Shown: in pieces, positions 57,868 through 64,000 of the stretch
Layout of the letters: every line of letters starts with the position of its first letter
Position numbering within the stretch: the stretch's first letter is position 1
Assembly: GCF_027497355.1 (NCBI RefSeq)
Contig: NZ_CP114909.1
Location: 1,054,001 to 1,118,000, forward strand
From: Micromonospora sp. WMMA1947
GTDB lineage: Bacteria; Actinomycetota; Actinomycetes; Mycobacteriales; Micromonosporaceae
Length of the DNA: 64,000 bases
Reading direction: 5' to 3'
The notes under the pieces: model-generated
What the model was told of the DNA's origin: nothing
The model's input: only the letters and a program-made list of their open reading frames with translations
Database searches by the model: none
Translations under genes and position numbers: made by a program

Positions 57868-58611
57868 TCAGAAAGTGATACCGGCGTCGGCCAGGGCCGG
57901 GCCGGCGAGCAACAACCCGCCGGTCGCCAGCGCGCCGAGGGCGACCACAAGGAACAGGCCAACCCAGAACAGTGCCGGGAACGGGGTGATCCGGGCGAGC
58001 TGGTCGGCGTCGGACTGCGGCATCCGGCCCCGAGCACGCTGGCGGTGCAGCTCGAACACCGGCCGTACGCCGCCGATCAGCAGGAACCAGACCGACGTCC
58101 AGGCGAACGCGGCCTGCACCTCGGGCGAGGTGTACCAGGAGACGGCGAGCACCACGCCGCCCGTGACCAGCAGTGACAGCACGCCGAACAGGTTGCGGAT
58201 CATCACCAGCATGGCCAGCAGCAGTGCCACCGCGAGCCAGAGCAGCAGCGTGATCCGGTTGCCGGCCAGCAGCCAGGCGCCGCCGAGGCCGAGCAGCGAC
58301 GGCGCGACGTACCCGGCGAGCAGCGTGAGGATCATGCCGGGCCCGGTGGGACGACCGGCGGAGAGCGTCAGCCCGGAGGTGTCCGAGTGCAGCCGGATGC
58401 CGTGCAGCCGCCGGCCGGTGAGCAGCGCGACGAGCGCGTGGCCGCCCTCGTGCGCGATGGTCACCGCGTTGCGGGCGATCCGCCAGGGCAGCCGGGCCAC
58501 GACCACCGCGAGCGCGACCACGGCGGTGACCACCACGAGCAGCGGCGGCGGGTCCGGCTGGGCGCTCATCAGCGTGTCCCAGAGCGTGGTGAGACCGTCG
58601 ATCAGGGGCAT
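57868..58611 (-). CDS. M50-like membrane metalloprotease
   Basis: 247 residues, about six helices. HEGGH at residues 54-58 is the zinc motif HExxH. It resembles the M50B-like family seen in actinobacteria; substrates unknown. ATG 58611. It is divergent from the Uma2 gene across about 100 bp. Confidence 0.82.
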   Translation of the reverse strand: MPLIDGLTTLWDTLMSAQPDPPPLLVVVTAVVALAVVVARLPWRIARNAVTIAHEGGHALVALLTGRRLHGIRLHSDTSGLTLSAGRPTGPGMILTLLAGYVAPSLLGLGGAWLLAGNRITLLLWLAVALLLAMLVMIRNLFGVLSLLVTGGVVLAVSWYTSPEVQAAFAWTSVWFLLIGGVRPVFELHRQRARGRMPQSDADQLARITPFPALFWVGLFLVVALGALATGGLLLAGPALADAGITF

Positions 58612-58710
58612 GGGCGGGGAGCCTACCGCCCCGAGCCGTGTCGCTCGACCGACCGAGTCTCATAGAGTGTGAGACTGATCGGACGAGGCGCCGGAGCGGA
58701 GGTGAGGTCG

Positions 58711-59271
58711 GTGAGCGCAGCTCCCTTGGAGCCCTACAGCTCGCACGTCGGTCCGTGGACCGAGGCCGACTACCTCGCGTTGGGCGACAGCCACGACCGC
58801 ATCGAACTGCTCGACGGGAGCCTGATCGTGAGCCCTGCCCCGAGCCGACGGCACCAGCGGGTGGCGCGACGCCTGGCGAACTCCGTCGAGCTGGCGGCCG
58901 AGCCGTCCGGCCTGTTCGTCTACGAAGCCATCAACGTGCGGCTGGGCGTGGACCGGATCGTGATCCCGGACCTCGTCGTCACGGACGCCGACGACGACGG
59001 CGTGGTCCTCGACGCCGAGCGCGTGGCGCTTGTCGGCGAGATCGTCTCGCCGGGCAATGCCGCCGCTGATCGGCTGGTCAAAATGCAGCTCTACGCGATC
59101 GCCCGAATCCCGTGGTACCTGCTCGTCGAGCAGGACGGCGACAGCCACTCGCTGCGGCTGCACCGGCTCGACGGCGCGCACTACGTCGAGGATGCAGTCG
59201 CCAAGGCGGGCGAGACGCTGAGTGTCACCGAGCCGTTCCGCTGGGCGATGGACCCGAGCGACCTGCGCTGA
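58711..59271 (+). CDS. Uma2-family (DUF820) putative nuclease
   Basis: 186 residues of the PD-(D/E)xK type: [32 protein letters not shown] and VGEIVSPGN. Lys in VKMQLYA follows. Uma2 proteins are common in actinobacteria and cyanobacteria and lack firm function. GTG 58711 follows GGAGCGGAGG; the upstream ATG at 58669 is weaker. No methylase or mobile gene adjoins, so it is not an obvious restriction system. Confidence 0.82.
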   Translation: MSAAPLEPYSSHVGPWTEADYLALGDSHDRIELLDGSLIVSPAPSRRHQRVARRLANSVELAAEPSGLFVYEAINVRLGVDRIVIPDLVVTDADDDGVVLDAERVALVGEIVSPGNAAADRLVKMQLYAIARIPWYLLVEQDGDSHSLRLHRLDGAHYVEDAVAKAGETLSVTEPFRWAMDPSDLR

Positions 59272-59399
59272 CCCGCACCTGTCGCGCCATCAGGGCGAAC
59301 GACGGCCGTCGATGAAAATTTCCTTTCCCCCTATTGCGATCTAGGGCACTAAGCTCCAAAGATGGGCGTCAATAGACGGACGTCCCTCTGGAGGCAACC

Positions 59400-60152
59400 A
59401 TGCCCAGCACCAGACTCTCCGTACGCCGGCTTCTCGCCGCCGGCCTGGCCGCCGCCGCCACCGCGGCCGCGGCCCTCGTGGCGACCGCCGGACCGGCCGC
59501 CGCCGCGACCACGCCCGGGATCGACGTCTCCCGCTACCAGGGCAGCATCAACTGGACCAGCGTGCGCAACTCGGGCATCCAGTTCGCCTTCATCAAGGCC
59601 ACCGAGGGCACGAGCTACAAGGACCCGAACTTCAACGCGAACTACGTCAACGCGTACAACGCCGGGGTGATCCGCGGGGCGTACCACTTCGCCCGCCCGA
59701 ACATCTCCGCCGGCTCCACCCAGGCCAACTACCTGGCCAGCAACGGCGGCGCCTGGTCGGCCGACAGCCGTACGCTGCCCGCCGCGCTGGACCTGGAGGG
59801 CAACCCCTACAGCGGCGGCTACTGCTACGGCCTGAGCACCACCGGCATGCGCAACTGGGTCCAGGACTTCCTCAACACCTACCGCTCCCGCACCGGCCGG
59901 TACGCGGTCATCTACACCACGACGAGCTGGTGGAACCAGTGCACCGGCAGCTGGAGCGGCCCGTGGGCCAACCACCCGCTGTGGATCGCCCGCTGGGCCA
60001 GCTCGCCCGGCACCCTGCCGGCCGGCGCTCCGTTCTACAGCTTCTGGCAGTACACGAGCACCGGCGCCGTCTCCGGGATCAGCGGCAACGTCGACCGCAA
60101 CTACTGGAACGGCGACCGCAGCCGGCTGATCGCGCTGGCGAACAACACCTGA
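59400..60152 (+). CDS. Secreted GH25 lysozyme
   Basis: Cleaves the glycan of peptidoglycan between MurNAc and GlcNAc. 250 residues: signal peptide 1-36 with RR near the start, then a GH25 domain: GIDVSRYQG (Asp42), FIKATEG, AALDLEGN with Asp131 and Glu133 as catalytic pair, YTTTSWW, WIARWASSPG and FWQYTS. ATG 59400 has GGAGG upstream. A terminator follows. Confidence 0.94.
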   Translation: MPSTRLSVRRLLAAGLAAAATAAAALVATAGPAAAATTPGIDVSRYQGSINWTSVRNSGIQFAFIKATEGTSYKDPNFNANYVNAYNAGVIRGAYHFARPNISAGSTQANYLASNGGAWSADSRTLPAALDLEGNPYSGGYCYGLSTTGMRNWVQDFLNTYRSRTGRYAVIYTTTSWWNQCTGSWSGPWANHPLWIARWASSPGTLPAGAPFYSFWQYTSTGAVSGISGNVDRNYWNGDRSRLIALANNT

Positions 60153-60168
60153 CAGGCACGCGACACCG

Positions 60169-60199
60169 GCGGGACCGCCTCGTCTCGGGGCGGTCCCGC
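60169..60199 (+). terminator. Terminator after GH25 gene
   Basis: GCGGGACCGCC and GGCGGTCCCGC form a perfect 11-bp stem, 9-base loop, just before the stop of the convergent small gene. Confidence 0.85.
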
Positions 60200-60215
60200 T
60201 GTCGTCGTACCGGAA

Positions 60216-60428
60216 TCAGGCTCTGCGGCGCGCGGCGGCCGGGACGGGCACCGGCGTGCGGCGCGTCAGGCGCCACGCCGTCACACCCACGACCGTGAGC
60301 GTCAGCACGCCGAGGACCGCGACCGGCGCGGACAGGCCGGCGCTGATCAGGAGCAGTACGACGTCGCCGAGCGCAACGAGCATCCACAGTGCCAGCCGCG
60401 GGCCGGTGTACCTCCGTCGGTAACCCAT
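60216..60428 (-). CDS. Small two-helix membrane protein
   Basis: 70 residues; basic start MGYRRRYTG, helices at about 11-29 (LALWMLVALGDVVLLLIS) and 34-50, then a basic tail. ATG 60428 with AGGAGG 8 bases upstream. Not recognised. Confidence 0.72.
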   Translation of the reverse strand: MGYRRRYTGPRLALWMLVALGDVVLLLISAGLSAPVAVLGVLTLTVVGVTAWRLTRRTPVPVPAAARRRA

Positions 60429-60516
60429 GTCGCGCCTCCTTCCGTCGTCGGAGGGATTCATACCCCCGAGGACGGAAAGCCATGCGAGCGAGTTTCGTGA
60501 CCGGCGGGATTCCCGG

Positions 60517-62505
60517 TCAGTTCTTGCGATCCGGCACGAAGCCCTTGGTGATGATCTCCCAGTTGGCCAGGTTGGCGTCCCAGTCCTTCGCGGGCACCTC
60601 CCAGCGCAGCGCGAAGCCCCGGTTGCTGGCGGTCGCCACACCCCGGTTGCGCACGTGGAAGCGGGTGTCGCCGTTGCGCGTCTCCAGCCAGTCCCAGTCG
60701 GCGCAGGTGCGGAAGTAGGGGTCACACTTGGTGATGCCGACCAGCTTGTAATCCCGAACGCGAGAAGCGCGGTACGGCTCCTGGCCCTTCCAGTCGGCGT
60801 AAGCGTCGGGCTTCGGCGACGGCGTCCACTGGATGAACAGCACCCGCCGGCTGCCGCCGACCTCGTAGAGCACGACGTTGTCCCGGCCGACCCGCGCCTG
60901 GAAGTTCTCCGGGATCGGCACCTTGAAGCCGTTCGGGCCGGTGTAGAGACGCCACCCGGCCGGCAGCGTGAACCCCGAGGCCGACGGGCTGGCCGACGGC
61001 GTGGGGCTGGCCGACGCGCTCGCCGCCGGGGCGCTCGGCGACGCGCTCTCGCTCGGCGCGGGCGGCGCCGCCGCCGACGCCGAGGTGCCTGCAGTCGGCT
61101 CACCGCCGTCGCCGTCGTCACCGTTGTTCAGCAGCGGCACGGCCACCACCAGGCCGACGAGCAGCAGCAGAACCAGTGCGCCGATCAGCAGGTTGCGCCG
61201 GTTGGGCGCGGACTTCTCGACAGGCAGCACCGTCGCGCGGCCGGTCGACGACGCCTCCTGCACGGGAGCCGGGCTGACCGGCGCGGAGCCGGTCACGGCC
61301 GGACTCACCGGCGCCGGGGTGTCGATGACCGGCTCTCCGTCGAGCCGCGTCTCGTCCAGCGCCGGGTCGACGCCGTCCACCCGCGCCTCGTCGTCCACAA
61401 GCGTCTCGTCGGCCGAGGGCGCCGGATCGAGCTTCGCCGTCGGGTCGGCGGGCGGCGGGGTCACCTTCGCGGTGGGCCCGGCGTCCGAGGGGGGCGCCGG
61501 CACCTTCGCCGTCGGGTCGGCGGCTGCCGCCGTACCCCCGGTTGCGGCGACCCCGGACACGGCGCCCGCCGATCGCTCGGCCTGGTCGGCCGGGCGCGGC
61601 GCGGGCACCAGCGGCGGGCGCGGCACGCGCGGACCGTTCGGCCCCGGCCGGCGTACGCCGTCCAGCAGCGAGATGCTCTTGGCGCGACGGCCGGCGGCCT
61701 TGCGCAGCATGCGCTCGGCCACCTCGGCGGTGATCCGCTCGTCCGGGTCCTTGCGGAGCAGGCCCTGGAGCACCGGCTTGAGCGGCCCGGCGTTGCGCGG
61801 CGGCGGCATCGGCTCGGTGGCGAGCGCGGCCAGCGTGGCGATCGCCGACGGGCGCGCGTACGGCGACTTGCCCTCGACGGCCGCGTAGAGCGTGGCGCCG
61901 AGCGACCAGAGATCCGCCTCCGGGCCCGCGGTGCCGTCGCGGGCGCGCTCCGGCGAGATGTACGCGGGCGAGCCGAGCACCATGCCGGTACGCGTCACGT
62001 TCGGGTCGCCGGGGATGGTGGCCAGGCCGAAGTCGGTGAGCACCACGCGGCCGTCCTCGCCGAGCAGCACGTTGCCCGGCTTGACGTCGCGGTGCATGAT
62101 GCCGGCCTTGTGCGCGGCCTTCAGCGCGTTGAGCACGCCGAGGCCGATCTCGACCGCCTTCGCCGCCGACACCGGGCCGTCCTCGGCGATGGTGTCCTGC
62201 AACGACTTCGACGCCACGTACTCCATGACGATCCACGGGTCGCCGTCGGTGCGCAGCACGTCGAAGATGCGGACCACGTTGACGTTGTTGAGGCGGGCGA
62301 TCGCCCGCGCCTCACGCAGCGAGCGCTCGCGCATCTCGCGGCGCTCCTCCGGAGTGAGGCCGGGGGGCGGGACCAGTTCCTTGATGGCCACGTCCCGGTG
62401 CAGCACCTCGTCCCGCGCCTTCCAGACGCGGCCCATGCCGCCTTGACCGAGCGGCGTGAGAAGCCGGTACCGGTCGGCGACGAGTTGGGGGAGCGCGTTC
62501 GACAT
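60517..62505 (-). CDS. Membrane Ser/Thr protein kinase (PknB-like) with external domain
   Basis: 662 residues: kinase domain 1-270 (glycine loop GQGGMGRVW, Lys42, HRDVKPGN with Asp140, DFG 158-160, SPAYISPE), a disordered juxtamembrane region 290-435, helix 439-459, then a Ser/Pro spacer and a C-terminal outer domain 511-662. Threonines in PTAKV, DETLVD and DETRLD could be autophosphorylation sites for FHA partners. The outer domain is not a PASTA repeat. ATG 62505. Confidence 0.93.
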   Translation of the reverse strand: MSNALPQLVADRYRLLTPLGQGGMGRVWKARDEVLHRDVAIKELVPPPGLTPEERREMRERSLREARAIARLNNVNVVRIFDVLRTDGDPWIVMEYVASKSLQDTIAEDGPVSAAKAVEIGLGVLNALKAAHKAGIMHRDVKPGNVLLGEDGRVVLTDFGLATIPGDPNVTRTGMVLGSPAYISPERARDGTAGPEADLWSLGATLYAAVEGKSPYARPSAIATLAALATEPMPPPRNAGPLKPVLQGLLRKDPDERITAEVAERMLRKAAGRRAKSISLLDGVRRPGPNGPRVPRPPLVPAPRPADQAERSAGAVSGVAATGGTAAAADPTAKVPAPPSDAGPTAKVTPPPADPTAKLDPAPSADETLVDDEARVDGVDPALDETRLDGEPVIDTPAPVSPAVTGSAPVSPAPVQEASSTGRATVLPVEKSAPNRRNLLIGALVLLLLVGLVVAVPLLNNGDDGDGGEPTAGTSASAAAPPAPSESASPSAPAASASASPTPSASPSASGFTLPAGWRLYTGPNGFKVPIPENFQARVGRDNVVLYEVGGSRRVLFIQWTPSPKPDAYADWKGQEPYRASRVRDYKLVGITKCDPYFRTCADWDWLETRNGDTRFHVRNRGVATASNRGFALRWEVPAKDWDANLANWEIITKGFVPDRKN

Positions 62506-62597
62506 CGCAGAGAACCGTACCCGGCCGCTGCGACGCCCACACCGTCGGCACGCCACTGTACGGCGAAGGTCGAATTCGCGACGCGTACCCTGGGGTC

Positions 62598-62810
62598 ATG
62601 TCTGCCGAGGAGCCGCTGTTCCGGATCGTCCGTGGCGTGCCCACCGCCGAGGAGCTGGCCGCTCTGGTCGGCGCGATCGTGGTGCGCACCCGCCCGGCCC
62701 AGGCCGCCGCGCCGGCCCCCGTGTCGCAGTGGGCGCGCAGCGCGCGGCCCGCCCTGGCCGGGCCGGTCGCCGGCCCCGGCGCGTGGCGGGCCTCCGGCCT
62801 GCCCCGCTGA
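62598..62810 (+). CDS. accE: Acyl-CoA carboxylase epsilon subunit
   Basis: 70 residues with the epsilon-family pattern: LFRIVRGVPTAEELAALVGAI, then SQWARSARP and GPGAWRASGLPR at the end. Epsilon binds the beta subunit and stabilises the complex. In M. tuberculosis accE5 directly follows accD5; here 14 kb separate them. ATG 62598. Confidence 0.9.
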   Translation: MSAEEPLFRIVRGVPTAEELAALVGAIVVRTRPAQAAAPAPVSQWARSARPALAGPVAGPGAWRASGLPR

Positions 62811-62910
62811 CATCCTCCTCCGCTCGCGGCGCCGGGCGGGGCTGCCGGGATCCACGTTGAGCCATTAGCCTCACTCAGGGAAACCGTGTGGTGACGGGCA
62901 GGAGGCTCCG

Positions 62911-63363
62911 ATGATCCCGGAGGACAACCAGCCAGCCGGCTGGCTGCGCGGCTACGGCGGCATCGAGGCCGACATCCGACAGATGCGGGAGTTCGCCGAC
63001 CGCCTCCAGGACGAGGTGACGCGCAACTACTCGCCGCACCTGTCCTACATCGCCGACGACATGAAGGCGCCGGTGCCCAACCCGGCAGACGCTTTCATCG
63101 AGTTGGTCCAGTTCCTCCAGGCCCACCACGACACCCAGACCGCGGCGGTGAGCGCGGTGTGGGATCTCGCGCCGGCGACCGGGCGGCTCGCCGACGCCGC
63201 CGGGCGGATCGCCGCCCGCTACGGCGACGCCGACGCGTTCTCCTCCGCACGCGTGGCCGACGTCGAACGGGCGCTGGCCGGGCCGTCCAGCGCCGTCGCC
63301 CGCCCGATGCCACCCCTGGCCGACCCCACAGCTCCCGAGCAGAGCCGGGTGATCCTGCCGTGA
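62911..63363 (+). CDS. Helical protein of unknown function (tail pair, first gene)
   Basis: 150 residues, mostly helical (IEADIRQMREFADRLQDEVTR and AFIELVQFLQAHHDTQTAAV), no signal peptide, acidic, proline-rich end. The layout is like partners of type VII secretion substrates but the WxG motif is lacking. ATG 62911 with AGGAGG upstream. Its stop overlaps the next gene. Confidence 0.6.
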   Translation: MIPEDNQPAGWLRGYGGIEADIRQMREFADRLQDEVTRNYSPHLSYIADDMKAPVPNPADAFIELVQFLQAHHDTQTAAVSAVWDLAPATGRLADAAGRIAARYGDADAFSSARVADVERALAGPSSAVARPMPPLADPTAPEQSRVILP

Positions 63364-64000
63364 TCGAACGGGGCAGCGGACGCACCTCCGGGCTGACCGA
63401 CTGGCGGCTGATGGACGTCCTCAGCATATGGGCGTGCGTGCAGGACCAGGACACCGCCGGCCAGTGGAAGCAGGTCGCCGGTTGGCGCAAGGTCTGCGAC
63501 CTCGCCCTGGCCCACCTGAGCCGCCTGCGCGAATACCGGCGCGGCCTCGCCGACGCGTGGCCACCGGAGACCAACGCCGCCGCGCGGGCGTACATCGCCG
63601 AACTCGACCAGCTCATCGAGCGCGTGCAGCGCACCCACGACGCCGCCGCCGCGAACTACGACGCGCTGGCCGCCGCCGCCCGCGCCATCGGCAGCGCGCG
63701 GGCCGAGCTGCAACCGCTGCACGAGGAGTACGAGAAGAAGCTGCGGCAGAAGCAGGCGTACGAGGCGACGATCGCCGACCCGAAGGCGGTGGCGGGCAGC
63801 CGGTTGCCGGAGCGGCCCCCGGTGACGGACGACGACCTGGAGCAGCTGAACGTACGGGCGCGCGGGTTGATGACGGGATTGAGCGGCGAACTCCAGCACG
63901 CCCAGGTCATGCTGCAGCGCCCACCAGCACCAGCCAGGCCGGGACCACGGGCCGACCCACATTCGTCCGACCCATATCTTGGCTCAGATCCGGCCCCAAT
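63360..64000 (+). CDS. Helical protein of unknown function (3' end cut by window)
   Basis: Open to the window edge, 213 codons seen. Coiled-coil-rich (ELDQLIERVQRTHDAAAANY, HEEYEKKLRQKQAYEA), with a proline-rich stretch at the end. GTG 63360 overlaps the upstream stop (GTGA). Not recognised; could be a larger protein continuing outside. Confidence 0.6.
   Translation, partial: MIERGSGRTSGLTDWRLMDVLSIWACVQDQDTAGQWKQVAGWRKVCDLALAHLSRLREYRRGLADAWPPETNAAARAYIAELDQLIERVQRTHDAAAANYDALAAAARAIGSARAELQPLHEEYEKKLRQKQAYEATIADPKAVAGSRLPERPPVTDDDLEQLNVRARGLMTGLSGELQHAQVMLQRPPAPARPGPRADPHSSDPYLGSDPAP

Noticed and set aside
58711..59271. Restriction-modification system
   Set aside because: The Uma2 protein stands alone with no methylase or specificity gene.
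59400..59520. Twin-arginine export of the GH25 lysozyme
   Set aside because: RR is present near the N-terminus but the SRRxFLK consensus is not; general secretion is as likely.

Overview
The window is very GC-rich chromosomal DNA from an actinomycete. The gene families, the frequent GTG starts and 4-bp GTGA/ATGA overlaps, and several intergenic palindromes of a kind I recall from Micromonospora all point to Micromonosporaceae, most likely Micromonospora. I see no rRNA, tRNA, CRISPR array, transposase or phage gene. Calls come from reading the sequence and remembered families; nothing was searched.

Layout. 1-13.9 kb: enolase (cut by the left edge), a lipoprotein, an NADH pyrophosphatase-type Nudix protein, a DUF885 protein, mazG, a SurA-like lipoprotein, mfd, a fused cyclase-family protein, a peptidase S66 protein and a membrane protein. 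The order eno ... mazG-lipoprotein-mfd follows the M. tuberculosis eno-lpqU-mazG-mfd block. 14-22.4 kb: PEP carboxylase, a Gly-rich membrane protein, RmuC and a large secreted subtilase. 22.4-39.3 kb: ispH, xseA-xseB, a LppX/LprG-type lipoprotein, DUF4245, glpX, a DMT exporter, an epimerase divergent from its TetR regulator, an NADPH-linked flavoprotein, rhomboid, a lytic transglycosylase, PhoH2, small unknown genes with an XRE regulator, otsB and a short-chain Z-prenyl synthase. Much of this parallels the M. tuberculosis Rv1086-Rv1110 neighbourhood. 39.3-48.4 kb: a geranylgeranyl-reductase-type flavoprotein, GTP-PEPCK, two GtrA proteins, a PH-domain protein, birA and acyl-CoA carboxylase beta.

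48.4-62.6 kb lies between the carboxylase beta gene and its small epsilon gene, which are neighbours in M. tuberculosis. It reads like an accessory block: an ECF sigma factor with its anti-sigma-like partner, a ketopantoate-reductase-like gene, a lipoprotein-adaptor-ABC-permease operon divergent from a two-component system, an SH3-like secreted protein, an M50-like membrane protease, a Uma2 nuclease, a GH25 lysozyme and a Ser/Thr kinase. After accE the window ends in a pair of helical proteins of unknown function.

How the genes work together. Enolase, PEP carboxylase, PEPCK and class II fructose bisphosphatase set flux around phosphoenolpyruvate. BirA would biotinylate the acyl-CoA carboxylase whose beta and epsilon chains are encoded here. 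Many other products act on or sense the cell envelope.

The most unusual signal is between genes. At least five families of perfect or near-perfect inverted repeats sit in intergenic gaps, and some recur in the window. One family of about 72 bp occurs twice, each time followed by a run of G-tracts and then the stop codon of a gene on the minus strand.
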